64,000 nt of DNA. Origin: Dicaeum eximium. Taxonomy: Eukaryota; Chordata; Aves; Passeriformes; Dicaeidae. The notes beneath the pieces are model-generated. The model was not told where the DNA came from. It searched no databases and worked only from the letters and a program-made list of their open reading frames with translations. A program made the position numbers and the translations under genes. The first letter of the stretch is position 1. Each line of letters starts with the position of its first letter. Positions 14,501-26,893 of the stretch are shown piece after piece. Location of the stretch: contig VWZP01007940.1 of assembly GCA_013396995.1 (NCBI GenBank), positions 1,721,431 to 1,785,430 of the forward strand, in the 5' to 3' direction.

Positions 14501-14689
14501 ATCTACTCATAAAGGTTAACTTCAACAGGCTTGGAAATTCGGCAGGGAGTAGATTCTTTAGCAGATAAAACTAAGGAAATAGGAAATTTGTGAAAAGCTG
14601 CCAACTCTTCAAAGTTATAACACTGAAGGTATAAGTATTTAAACAAAAAAATGTAGAAAGTTTAGTAGGAAATCAGGTTAGATAAACTA
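8521..14689. other. Six-kilobase AT-rich stretch, no gene seen
   Basis: Mostly AT-rich sequence with no recognisable mobile element, RNA gene or exon. The longest frame, 115 codons at 9966-10313 (plus), shows no domain or repeat signature and is within chance length. Homopolymer runs of A or T occur (for example 13190-13196 and 14241-14260). An extension of the CR1 at 14690 leftward to about 14450 is possible. Confidence 0.5.
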
Positions 14690-16440
14690 CGAATTCTTCG
14701 TTGGCCTCAAATAGAAGAAGTGTTTAGAAACTGAAAATTAGGAGAGATTACTGGAGAGAAAAATAAAGTCTAGGGATAGAAGGAAAAAATTGAAAGGTCA
14801 AGACACAAATGAGATGCAATTTGCAAAAGGCATAAGAATGACAAGAAATCAGTTTCTAAGTATACGAGGAAGACCAAAGAAGGCATTGTTCTGCAACTAA
14901 TCAAGAAGGAATGCTATGCACAGATAACACAGAGAAGGATGAAGCTTTTAATGACTTTTTTTTCACCAATCTGCAGTAAAAACATCCATTAAGGAGAAGT
15001 GCCTAGCATAATTAATATCAGCAACAAAAGGAGAAGATCTCAATATGGAATAGGAAAGGCATGAGTTGCAAGCACTTAGATAACTTAAATCAATGTGATC
15101 TGATGAACTTCATCCTAGGATACTAGCTGATGTAATAAAAAAACTCTTAGTGGTTATCTTCAAAAACTCTTGGAAAGCGGCTGTGGTACCAAATGATGTG
15201 AAGAAATAAAAATCCCTGTTCATAAAAGAAAAGAAAATAAGAAGCTGGAGAATTACACAGCAGTTAGTCCGACTTCATTCCTCAGAATAAAAACAGATAT
15301 TTTTAAAATTTACAAAAACAAGCCAACTACTACTTTTAAACACTGTGAAGATAATAAGGAGATGACTGAGAGCCTACATAGGTTTTTCAAATCCAATCAA
15401 ATCAAGCTGTTTTTGTCTTCTGACAGAGTAATAGGAATTTGATTAGGGAAGAATGAGGGGAGCAAGGATGAAGCAGTGCTATACAAACAAAATTTAGCAC
15501 TTACTACTGCTACATTTCTTATAAAAGTTTAAAACCCCCCCAGGAATTAATGTGCATTTGATTTAGTTCTTATGTAGATGAGAGCTAATTGTGAGAGCTC
15601 TTTCCTGAAAGGAGTATATTGGGAACACGTTTTGCAGCAAACAGCTAAGGCTGGTATCTGAGCAATATCACCCTGGATGGCTGAAAATTATAAAAGCCTG
15701 TAACTGGAGTGCAGGAGTTCCCAAAGTGCCTGTATGGCTCAGATGTCACTGCAACAATTGGTCAGCAACATTAAGTAGCTGCAAATTCAGAAAAGAACAG
15801 GCAATTTATGACATCACAGTGGCTTTAAATACTATTTCCTGTGACATGCCCAAAAGCAAACCACAGAAAAAGGATAAAGACTGAACCACAGTAATACAAA
15901 AACCTGATGAGCTAATTTTTAAGGGGTAGAGCTACTCTTAGCAAAAAGGAACCTGTATTGACTCTGACTCATTTCTGTGTTATCATTATGTACCTATATT
16001 CTGGAATAAATAAAAAGAAAGACATAGGAATAGATCAAATGATAGAATTACTACACCAAATGGATATAGCCAGCTGTACTGGAACAGGATATAATCCATC
16101 TAGAATATGACAATTCTCCAAGAAAGGATCTGGAGTTTTTGGGAAATGGCTGGTTGCTAATGTACTGACATTATGAATACAAATATCTTACAAAGCCATT
16201 ATGAACAGGCTTACGGACTACTGATCACATTATTCCTATCTGTGTAATAATTGAGATGTTTACACATTCTCCTGCTTTATACAGATTGGTAAGGCCTCAG
16301 TTAAAACAGTGTACATAGTTTCATGTGTTGCACTTCAGGAAATATTTGCATTTATTATTAAAATCATAGCACAGCAACAAATATGACAGAAATTTAGGAA
16401 GCTCCTGAGGCAAAGATTTTAAGTCAGCCAAGATTTTGTA
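14690..16440 (+). mobile_element. Ancient CR1/L3-like LINE, ORF2 region, sense
   Basis: Highly diverged CR1-type reverse-transcriptase gene on the plus strand. Order of recognisable segments follows the intact element: the 'reed on to the next control block' region (AGTATACGAGGAAGACCA, 14858-14875), AAAACTCTTGGAAAGCGG (15163-15180), GAGAATTACACAGCAGTTAG (15248-15267, the N-Y-R-P-V-S motif of LINE reverse transcriptases, now broken), and at the far end AAGGCCTCAGTTAAAACAGT (16291-16310), equivalent to the C-terminal 'R-P-x-L-E-Y' region. All frames have many stops. The 3' UTR and terminal repeat are not recognisable. Much older than the other CR1 copies in the window, judging by the number of changes. 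Confidence 0.65.
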
Positions 16441-18800
16441 CTAAGCCTATGTCTCCGTTTTTTCTTTATAGTGAAATCCCCAAAGAAAAAGAAATTGTTA
16501 TTAAACTCATAAAAGCCAGGGATTATTAAACTATTAACTGGAATTCCTAGCTTTTAAAATACAGATAGATTCGAAATATACAGGATTTATATGCAGATAT
16601 ATCTCCCAACTCACTGCTTCTTTACTTCCACCAGTGACTGAGACACAGAAAATAAAGCTCAGTTTTCTGTGCTCCCTCTGCAACACCTCCGAAAATTTTC
16701 TTCTGCTCCCTGTTTCTTCTCAGCAGCTCAGGTTCTCTTCCACCTGCAGACTTCTACATAATTCAAGTGACTTTCTCACTCTCTTCTGCTTGCCACAGCA
16801 TGCAGTTTCCAGAAGCCCTGCTTTCTGCCAGCTTCTGTTGCTTCCTGAGAAGAAACATGTCTCTTCTCTCTACAGAGAAGTATCTGAATTAATCCCTCTC
16901 CTGAAAAGAGGATAACATGCATAGGAAAATGCAAAGTTACCATCTGTCCCATTCCTGTAAGTTCCCATTAGAAATAATCTGTTCTTTATTGCAGATATGG
17001 AGAAGAAAAGAAATAATAATCTTAAATTTCAACAAGAAGGATTCAGGCTAAAGATAGGACAGTTGAACAGATTACTTGGAAGACTGGAGTCTCTCTCATC
17101 ATAGATACTTTTTAAAAAAGTCAGCTCTTCATTTATCAATATAGTTCACCCACAGAATATAAGCAAGAACATACCCTATAATTTTTTTTTAAATTTATCA
17201 AATGTATTCTCTAGATGCTATCACATTGTTTATTTCAACAATGTTTTCATTGGTGAAGATGAAGTGTAATTTTCTGTATTCATCATTACTGGGGGGCTGG
17301 GTGAACCTTGGGAGTGGCATGAAAGCTTATGGGCAGAAAGAAAATACTTAAAAAATATATAATGGTTGAGTAAGAACTATTTTTAACATAATATTTCATA
17401 GAAGTTAGGCTTTAAAGATTTAAGTCTGTTTGACTGATATTGATGGTTACACCCAAAATCTTCTAAATTTAATGTGATGTTGTAACAACACTGTGCATAG
17501 GATATTAGATATAATTTAAATTCAATATTGAATGGGCAGAGAATGATTTAAGGTCTACAGTTAGTTTTTTCTTTGTCAGAGATATTTCTCCACCCAAACT
17601 TGAAAATGCATGTTCAACTCAAAAATTAGTTATTAGTGTAGTGGCTTTTGAAAGAATTAACAAATATTTTATTTAGGGTTTTCCTATATTTGTCCAGCTT
17701 AGATTTCATACCACAGGAAAGCAAATGGAAAGCAATTTTGGTTTGGTTTGGTTTTTTAGTTGGCATTTTAGTGTTTTGTTTGTCTGTTTGTTTGCTTTAG
17801 TTTATCTAGAGGTACAATCTTTGGTAGTTTTTTGGGGGGTAAGTTGTTTTAGCTCTGATTATTGATATTATTGATATAGTTGATATAATTGATATAATTG
17901 ATATAATTGATATAATTGATATAACTGATATAATTGATATTATTATTATTATTATTATTATTATTATCCCCAGGTCTTTTTTAGCTGAGACCAGTAAAGG
18001 ATGGAAGGTTTTGAGCAGGTATTTCAGTATTAGTTGCTTGTCAATATTTCTTCTAAATGACACTTTCAACTTGTTCCTGAATTTATTTGCTCTTTATAAT
18101 TTAAAACAGGTTCAGTGCTTAAAAATAAGTGTCTAATATAATGTTTTGGCATTTGTATGTCAGTTTTACTATAACCTTCTATATAACACATAACCTTTAT
18201 TTTATGCAAAGGAAAAAAACCCCACAATGTTGTGTTCCACAAAGTTCACTCGCCCTTTTTTTTTTCCCACCAGAGATATGTATGTTGAATATATGCACAG
18301 AAAACATTGTAAATGAGGTCTTTTTTGTGCCTGTCAAATTACACCCAGAATGGTATTTGTGACATTTATTAGGAAAGACAGAAAAATGTGAAAAAACAAA
18401 ACAAACAAATTAACCTGATTAAGAAGTAATGGGAGACTTGTATGCCATAAAGCAATATTATGGCCATATTTAAACCAGACTTGTATGTTGTTTAGACAGC
18501 AGATCTGAAAGTTTAGGAATAGGTGCAGCAGGCTGATTGGTCCACACCTACCTGGTAATTTAATATACTATGAGGAGCATCTGCATGGTCAACCTTCAGT
18601 ACCTGTCTTGACTGAGACCTAGAGATGGATGGAATGAAATCCAATCCTATCATATTTACAGCTGTTTCATACATAACCTTATCCTTCACAGCATCAGCAA
18701 AACAGCCTGGAATTCTCTCTCTGTTAGTGAATAAAAAGGAGCAGGTTGCTTATACCATCTCTGTGTATTTTCTGGTCTTATTTGTTTGTAAAGAAGTTGC
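16441..18800. other. AT-rich stretch, no gene seen
   Basis: No exon or mobile element recognised. 16634-16915 has a 93-codon frame in a somewhat richer stretch (CTTCTGCTCCCTG, CCACAGCATGCAG) but no motif. The simple array at 17861-17967 lies here. Confidence 0.5.
17861..17967. repeat. (TTGATATAA)n minisatellite fused to (TTA)n microsatellite
   Basis: About eight units of a 9-base motif TTGATATAA with a few changes (17861-17939) run straight into nine TTA units (about 17940-17967). Read on the minus strand it gives an Ile-Ile-Ser string in an 87-codon frame (17806-18069), which is a by-product of the repeat and not a protein. Confidence 0.95.
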
Positions 18801-19535
18801 TGTGACGGACTGACCTTTGCTTGGATGGGCTGGTTGAGCCCTGCTGTTGTTTCCCTGGTGGCCCAGGACCCATGTCTTAAGCAAAGTGTTTCACAACAGC
18901 CAAGGGAAAAGGCCAACAAGCAGTTCCTGTTGAGGTGGGGTCATGCTTTTCATCATGCCAATGTCCTCCTTCCTGGTAAGGAAAGCTCCCCTCAGGGGAG
19001 GAATTGGAAGACCACAAGTAAGCATGAAGGCGTTTCTCTCTTTGGTCATGCCACTAAAAAGGTCCATAAACAATCACAGACTCAAGAAGCACCCCCTTCC
19101 CCCATCCATCCACCTGACTCGTTTTCATTGCTGTATCAGACAGTATAAATTCCCTCTCAAGGGAGGAGTCAAGACATTCCTGCATAATCCTAAATGTACA
19201 TAACCTGTCAAATTCTGTTGCTCAGGCTCTCACCCCCACCCTCATTGGATCAAGACTTCAACCATCGCTCTGACCACAGATACCCAAACTGCAATGATCA
19301 AATCTCTTGTCCTTTCCTTCTCTTTCTTTTTTCTCCTTATGTATTTTTTGGTGATATTTTTATACTTTCACAGAAAAGAACCAGACTAGCTACATACCTC
19401 CTTTCCATTTCAATCAACTTGTTTTAAAATGTCTGCCTCATATACAGACCAGTCCCTTAGTGTTGTTCCACTTTAATCTGCCCTAAGGTATCTATTAACA
19501 AGAACTTCAGTTACGTGGCCCCAGATGTTGTAACA
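18801..19535 (+). mobile_element. Probable solo LTR, type beginning TGTGACGGAC
   Basis: The block starts TGTGACGGACTGACC at 18801 and can be closed at GTTGTAACA (19527-19535), giving TG...CA ends with partly complementary termini. It is much richer in GC than its surroundings. A TATA-like box (CAGTATAAATTCC, 19140-19152) sits in mid-element, followed by a pyrimidine-rich stretch at 19306-19345, as expected for U3, R and U5 of a plus-strand LTR. No target duplication was found (GTTGC before, GATGG after), so the right end may be wrong; the next few hundred bases could also belong to the element. Frames at 18625-19427 are shadows. Confidence 0.5.
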
Positions 19536-22500
19536 GATGGAAAAAGATCATCAAATGGGTGCACAAAACAACAGCAAGCTCAACATTCCCATTATATTTG
19601 CAGGTTTAATATAGAAAGAGTGTCCAAAATTGTCACCCATACAGAGTTGAAAAGTTTCTAAGTTTTCTAAGGTGAAGTTTTCTAAGATGGTGAGATTATG
19701 TATAATGATTGTAAATTGCATAATAATTTTTGTGTGATCTTGGGTCCAGTCTTGGGTCCAGGTGTAGAGACATCCTTTTGGCATAGTTGTCACACACACA
19801 GGATTACAGAAAGGGGAATGGAGTAGCTTTCAACAAATTAGGTGGTACACTTAAAATGACAATTGCTCAGTCTCCCTCTGGTGTTTCTGAGTTGTCTTTT
19901 TGATGGACATGTGATGGAGACCAAAATCCATTTCTGGATACTTTTCTTGAAGTAGGGCTACTATTACTTCAGGGAATTTAGGAGGAATCAAAGTGTCCTT
20001 TTAAATAGAACATAAGTCAGAACATACAATTGGAAAGGTAAGGAATGATCAGTCTCTGCTTTGGACTTCCACTGTGGTCCTTAAGTTCCTTAGGGATGAA
20101 AATTGACTGACAGTTCAGTTGTCAAACTGCCAGGTGAAAGGGTTCTTTATCTCTTGGTGTTTGCTTCACAACTTAACATCTGTTGTCTTCTACTTTATTA
20201 TTCCAGCAGAAAATATAGGGTCAATTTATGCTTTGGTTTGTGTCACCCTTGCTTCCACAGATGGCACTGAGAAGAAGGTAAGTTGTTATTAATAACTTCT
20301 CCACAGTAAAGTACAGGAATTTTTATTTCACAACAGGGAATGGACAGTATTGTATTCTTCAAATCTTTCCAGAAGATATATTAGGATGTATTTAAACATC
20401 TCAGAAAATCAACGTTTTACTTCAACCCTTTTTTCCTCATATTATGCAATTTTAAAAAGTATATTTATCTAAATATAATAGATTTGGAAAGAAAACATAT
20501 GCCACAAACTTATGCCATTTAACTGAAAAATTACAATCATTTCCTCAGCTACCCAGCATGAAAAAGATTATTATTAATAGAGGATGCTCAATGCTAGCTG
20601 AGCTCTCAGCAGGATTATCTTATACACAGTTTAATGGACTTTACTGGATTAGTGAGCTATTCAGGTACCTATTACTTTATGAAGTAAATTCTCATGTGGT
20701 TTTAGAGACTATACAATATTGGATTGGATAAGATTCAGGACAATCATTCTGGGAGAGAGGACAGTTTCACCACCACTCTGTATAACACACCAGGACAATT
20801 TGCACCACGTGTGAGTTTTCCTGTCTGCTGAGCAAGAGCTTGCCACGTAGAGACAGAAAGTTGGGTTTTGGCTATGTAGGTTGCTCTGGGCAAAGGCACA
20901 CTGGTGCCTCCATGCCTCTCTCTTAATGAAAAAGCTTTTGTTTGGGTGGAAAATAGGTGTGCTGGCCACAGGAAGAAGTGCATTTCAGACATGCAGTATG
21001 TGCAGAGCTGTTAGGTGACTTCAGATAGACCTCAGAACTGTCAGGCTTTGCTTATACATCCAACAGCATTTCCTCTGCACTTCCATCTTAGAACAGTAAA
21101 AATTCTGTGTTGTTATTTTTAATGAAGAGAGGGGAATTAGTATTCACAGCTAGATAACTGATTTTCAGTTAAGGCCATAGGCAAGAAAAATGCGATTCTG
21201 TAGTACACTGCAGCAGGTTCTTTTTTGTAACACCGTGAAAAAAATACTGGCATGACCACAGTGAAAGCTGTCAAGGTTGTGTTCACTTCTCAGCAGCATC
21301 TACAAATGTGGAGAAAACCAAAATCAGAGCTTATAGAGGCCTTCTCTCTGTCTGAAAAGTAGATCAGAAGGAAAAGCACACACGTACAAGGCATAGGAGG
21401 AATTCCCTTCTTTCCATTTACAGAATTACACTAGTTCATGGGATTATCCAATTTTCACAAAGCTAGCAAATGTGCTACATACTACAGACTTAAAACTCAT
21501 TTTTTGTTTGCCTGATAAATTGTGCACAATTTAAAGCATATTAGAAATTTAGAATAACTTAAAGAGAATTCTGAGGTGCAAACAGAAGTTATTTTTCATT
21601 ATTTTAATAGTTTAATGTGGGTTTTTTAAAGTGACTTCTTTTATTCAGATGCTAATATAGATATTTCAAGGGACCATATATTGAAAGAGAATAGATGTTC
21701 TGAATTCACTCACATAAATTTTCAGATCAGAGACTATTGTTAAATATAAAGCTAAGCTTGCCATTCTTGACTTTTTTTGGTGATTTATGGATCAAGGCAT
21801 TACTTGTTTGAATCTTTTCTAAGACATAGTTCCTTTAAAGTACTTTCACAGGGGTTACTTTGTGAAACTGGAAGCCTCCCAAGATGCCTTATTTTGACTC
21901 ATGGCCAGGATGAAACTGTATTTGAGCTTTAAATGACTACACAGCCTCTGCCTCAGTGCACTTTAAGGGTTTACTCACGTAGTGCTTATACACACAAAGT
22001 TCCCATCAGTCCTAAAGAAACAACACAGATATAGGAACTTAGATTTTTTTTTCCTTAAATGCTCCATTTCTCCTACATTACACACCTTACCCATGAATAA
22101 AAACAATGCATTTGCAAGAGTTAGAAAGAAATCTTTGCAAAATCATGATCTTGTTTCAGATTGGAACATTCCCTCTTGCTCCACACTGCAGCAGAACACT
22201 GAAGTGATGAAGCACAAGCAAACAACCGAAAAACTATTTTAATTGAACATTTGTGGAATCTAAAAATACAGATCTACCATGGAGAAAGCTAAGGTGGGAC
22301 ATGTGATAAAGAATTTCACAGTGGTGAATTTTTTTTTTGGCCAAGTATTTGAGGTTGTCTGTCTCTGGAGCTTGTACTCATGTCCTCTATTAACTTGTCT
22401 AGAACTAGTAAGTCCAGCTTTCTCAACAAGCAGCAGACAAGAAGTTTCATTCATGGCTCTCTGTTAGAAATACAAACAAATCAGCTAAAGACTTCACCTG

Positions 22501-25405
22501 GACACTCAAATCTGAATATTGTAGGAAAGGATGAAACTGAAAATTGTAAACCCTCAGTGAATGTTAAAGCTTATGTGAAACACAAAATATGATAAAGCAA
22601 ATGTGTCAAATGTGTTAAAATCATAACACAGAAAGCTCTTTGCTATCCAGTCTTCAATTCTTTTACCCCTTCTCTCTGTTTCACACGTGAGTTGACTGAA
22701 GGTTTTTTTTTTATGAAATGCCTGGAGAAGTGAAGCTGCATGTAGTGCTGTTCCAATTTATTGAAAAGTCTCTGAAGACTAAATCAGCACTAATATATTG
22801 TACAAACAAATCTAGAATAACAATATATCCAAACTCTTCAGATGGGGACTAGTAATCCTAACAGTACTGGACATGTCCTTAAGGCAACCTAAAACACACA
22901 AATTGTGACTTTTTATTAGTGAGGTATTTTCTCCCAAGATCATAATAAAAGCAAGTTTATTACACATACTAGAAGGCTGCAGAGGCTTTTCAGAAATCTA
23001 ATTTCTTTATAAAATATACTTGTTAAATGGTAGTTTCTAAATCTTCCAAGCTGTCCATCCTGACTGATTTTATTTTCAAAAAACAACTTAATAGAGGTTA
23101 AATTTTCCCTGTGGTAATAGCTCCTTGAAGGCCTTTGGAGAGTGAGTAGTGAATTAAGCAACCTACAGAGTGACCTAAATTATGAACAACCTCCTGGGCA
23201 CCTGAGGCAAGTGAACTTTCCCTCACTGCATGCCGGAGCTGATGTACAACAACAACACTTTTCTGTCAAACCTAGCTGCCATTGGCTATTCTATAATTAC
23301 TTGGGTTCCCTAAAACAGTAGATGCTGCTGCCTGCACAAATCCGGTAACTTGGTTGCTTGTCTGTTGTGTTCTAATTTGCTCACATAAGTCTTAGCTATG
23401 TGAAAATTATGTAATAAAATAAAATAAAAAGGACAAAAAAGAATATTTTAGCTGTATTTTTGTATTTCTAATTAGCAGCATTTTTGATAAGCATTTAAAT
23501 TTGTAACTGTTGGTAAACATCAGTGTTTATATTTTTTCCAGTGTTATTTCAGTTGAAGTGACCTAACATAAATCTTTCTTCAGTGTCCTCTGAACTAATT
23601 GCTGAAAACCAATCAAAGCTATATTCTTTAATCGGAATTTTAAGAGACATTTTTATTTTAGTTTGAATAGTCTGAAGGGGAGAAAGAAATCAAAATTTTT
23701 ATCTACTTTCTAGTGAAAAAATATACCAATGGAATTTCTCATCCTTTGAAAACAGAAAAAAATATCCCCTCTGTAATGAAACATAAATATCTATTTGGTC
23801 ACACCTCCAGATTCCTTAAAAGTGTATCTTGTCCTAAAAATTTAAAACTACACTGAAAGAGAATGAATTTTTCATACTGATGTTCTAAGTACCATAGGCA
23901 CTTGATGGAATAGTATGAATTTTTGGTTTGTATACTATTTTAAATGTAAGACAAAAATAAGCAGAATTGAACACAGAACTCACATGAAAGTGAGTGACAG
24001 TGTGGTTTGTGGGAACAGTGTATCTGTAATATTAGACTTCTAGTATTGTTTTTGCAGCTGAAAGGAATTTGGCACAGCAATTTCAATGGTTTTATTGAAA
24101 TATGCTCAGTTCATATTTAACATCACCTTATTTGCTTCATAAGAGAAATGTCATATACATTTTTGTGTATACATGCATGTAACAATCTAGGAAGCTTATG
24201 ATTCCCAAGCTCATTTTCAGTGTTCTCTTTATTTAATATCCACTTTTAATTATTTATTTATTATACTTTTATTTTAAATATCAATATTTTATCTCCCCAT
24301 TACTGTCTGTCTTCAATAATTGTATTTTCTTTATTTAAGGGCTGATAATTTACTGATAAGGAGCCACAGATGGCACAAAGTATATCCAAATTTTCTTCTT
24401 TATTGTTTCTTCCAGTTTCATTCCTTGATATTTCAGGAAACTGTCATCTAGGGAATGCCCTAAGGTAACCATCTTTTTTCCTCTGAGCATGACTCTTTTG
24501 AGGCTTAAACACAGGTGACTGTGGTGATGCTTGTGTGTTCAACTTACTAAGTAAAAGGCCAGGTAAAGAGGTAGTTTATGGACCCATTTGAAGGAAATAT
24601 TTCTCATGCTTGTAGCTATCATTGGATGGTTGGGTTGTGTGACTTACATGGTCCTTGTGATTCATAAGATTATCTTATTCAAAGAGAGAAGTACAGCACA
24701 TTTTCCATGATAATATATTGTGAAATGTTCTCCAGATGAATTTAACAGCTGTTTTCAGATTAATTGTTCATATTCTCTAGCTATGGCAGTGCTAACTTGG
24801 GACATCAAGTGTCATAGTAAAAGTAATTTTATTCTTTCATTGTTCAGAAACGTAAGTTACTTTATAAACAAACCACCCACCACCATTTTTACCATAGTTT
24901 TGACATACTAACCTGTTGTTCTAAGAGTTCTATTCATTATTTTTGTGACTACGGTAACCTTCAGCTACTGCAGTAGTTTTCTTCCTTTGTTATATTTCTG
25001 GGCTTTCAAATACCAGGTGTGCAATAAATATTGTTTCCATCTATTTCAGATTCTTTGATATTTTTCATAGGCTGCTTTTACTACCTGTATATTAAAAAAA
25101 AAAAATCAATCCTCTTTCAATATACAAGTGGTGGGGCTTTTTAACCACTAAATTTATTTTATAGTATTAATAAAAATTTCACAACATTAATATTTCCACA
25201 GAAGAGGAAATTTTTAACAATAAAAAGAAATATGAAAGAAGGAAAACGGATTAAATGTGGAAGACAAAACTAAAATATGGACAAATCTTTCAAATTTATA
25301 CCTTTACATGTGATTTCAGATATTCCTGTTTTATATATTTTAGCAGTGTAGGTATTTGAACGAGTTGATGCGTATTAGGATATTTGGATTACAGACATTG
25401 ATGAA
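19536..25405. other. Six-kilobase AT-rich stretch with one exon-like segment
   Basis: No mobile element identified with confidence. It holds short local duplications at 19647-19690 (AGTTTTCTAAG units) and 19737-19763 (CTTGGGTCCAG twice), the exon-like segment at 20207-20277, and a less AT-rich part at 20720-21060 with two overlapping minus-strand frames (82 and 86 codons, about 20709-20992) that carry no recognisable motif. The remainder is featureless at this level. Confidence 0.45.
20207..20277 (+). other. Exon-like segment with consensus splice sites (unproven)
   Basis: A pyrimidine-rich tract ending TTTATTATTCCAG (to 20206) gives a good splice acceptor, and GAAGAAG|GTAAGTTG at 20277/20278 gives a near-ideal donor. 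Of the three frames only one is open through the 71 bases: skipping two bases it reads ENIGSIYALVCVTLASTDG and ends with TEKK (23 codons). A second AG acceptor (TTCCACAG, 20263-20270) could give a much shorter exon. I do not recognise the peptide. The first part (AGGGTCAATTTATGC) also resembles an old palindromic repeat common in reptiles and birds, so a chance cryptic exon is quite possible. Confidence 0.25.
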
Positions 25406-25640
25406 CCCCAGGGAAGGATTAGATTTTCTATTAGAAAAAATTTATTCACAAAAGGGTTATCAAGCATTGTAACAGGCTGCTCAGGGAAGTGGTTAAGTCA
25501 CCATCCCTGGAGGTATTTAAAAGATGTGTAGATGTGGCCCTTTGGGACATGATTTAGTGGTGGATTTGGCAGTGTTGGGGTAATGCTTGGATTTCATGGT
25601 CTTAAGGGTCTTTTGCAAAGCAAATTATTCTCCATATAGG
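25406..25640 (+). mobile_element. CR1 LINE 3' end, 5'-truncated, sense
   Basis: Carries the last part of CR1 ORF2 and the 3' UTR: GGGTTATCAAGCATTGTAAC (25454-25473), GGCTGCTCAGGGAAGTGGTT and CACCATCCCTGGAGGTATTT (25500-25519), then TTAAGGGTCTTTTGCAA. The terminal ATTCTATGA-type units are worn away. Typical 5'-truncated insertion of a few hundred bases; reading frames are broken. Confidence 0.9.
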
Positions 25641-25946
25641 AGTAGTACAGAAGTGTTCTGGATTTAAAAATTCTTAGGGATAACACTTTTGAAAGGGACA
25701 TGTGCTTCTCACCCAATAAAGTCCTTTCTAATAGATGACTACTCAGCTTTTCACCGTGTGATTCAGAGTGTTTAGGTTCGTGTACAGAACCATTTCTTTA
25801 TGCTTTTCAAAACATGAATGATGTTTTGAATGTAATGATGATGACCCATAAGATAGTTTATGCAAAGCCCCAATATTTTTCTTCCATATTATTTGTACTT
25901 ATTTATGCTGCCAGAACTAATAACTTATCCAGAAGATATATTGGAG

Positions 25947-25985
25947 CAGATGACTCCACCAGCAAGAAGACTTGGGGCACAAAAT
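25947..25985 (+). repeat. 39-base LTR-derived segment, inverted match to 28507-28545
   Basis: CAGATGACTCCACCAGCAAG and the following ACTTGGGGCACAAAAT match the reverse complement of 28507-28545 at about 37 of 39 positions. The similarity stops abruptly on both sides. In the partner it is part of a longer minus-strand LTR fragment; here nothing else of that LTR is visible. Confidence 0.75.
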
Positions 25986-26841
25986 TTTGAATTTCAGGGC
26001 TTGGTGGTATTTTTAACCTGTTTTGTGTATATGATTTATCATGTTGTATAAGGAATGTCAACTTTATGTATAAAAGTTTTATGTCTTTTCTGAGATATTT
26101 GCTACTTAAATGTCCTTTATGTCACGTCGGTATTTGGGTAGGTGTCTGTTTCCATGAATATGTAAAAACAACTTTTTGTATCCGTGTTGGCTATACTTCT
26201 GTGGCATTTGCTAATTATTCCATGCAAAACCTTTAAGTGACACTTGTTTTGGTGTGTTCCCTACTACAACAGCTGCACTAAACATAAGAGCTGTACAGTC
26301 TCTTTAGGGAGTATAGCAATTAAAAACACAATGCTCACGTCAGCATCTTATCTTCCAGGGGAAAAAAAAAAAACCATAACAACACAGAACACCAAAAAGA
26401 CAGCTTATCATTGTTTAGTTACAGTATCACTTAAAGAAACACAACATTAATATAATATGCACTTACAAATACTTAATACCAACCCAACAAATAAACTAAT
26501 GATTTTCAATTAATCCTAAAGGTGCCACATGCTGTTAATTGGACTGGTTAATTTACCACAGTGCTGTCAGACAAGTACCACTTACACATGCTATTTCATA
26601 TACTGAAGAAATTGTTTTATTTATACCAGCTCTCATAGAAATCCAAAAGTAATTTCCTCAAGTATTTTACTTTAAAGGACTCAAGATTAGCTGTTATCTC
26701 TTCCAAAACCAGGTAAACGTATACTTTGGAGTTTTTTTCTTGTCTTTTTGATTTTTAAATTTAGATGGACTTCTGATTATTGTTATTTCATTAAATGCCC
26801 ATAATAAAATAATTTAGTGTTGAAAACCTTGATTTTCCTGG

Positions 26842-26860
26842 TTTTTTTTTTTTTTTTTTT
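26842..26860. repeat. Poly(T)19
   Basis: Uninterrupted run of 19 T shortly upstream of the solo LTR at 26894. No LINE or SINE body recognised beside it. Confidence 0.9.
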
Positions 26861-26888
26861 GAAGGTTTCTGTTTAATTTTGTAGGTTT

Positions 26889-26893
26889 TCTGT
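26889..26893 (+). repeat. Target site duplication TCTGT, left copy
   Basis: TCTGT lies directly before the TGTCATGG end of the LTR; the same five bases follow the ACTACA end at 27948-27952. Confidence 0.75.

Larger units (their letters stand above)
25641..26893. other. AT-rich stretch, no gene seen
   Basis: No coding exon recognised. Contains a 39-base copy (25947-25985) of part of the LTR found in inverted orientation at 28507-28545, and a T19 run at 26842-26860 just before the solo LTR. Confidence 0.5.

Noticed and set aside
17806..18069. Minus-strand frame with an Ile/Ser repeat
   Set aside because: Direct translation of the TTGATATAA/TTA array.
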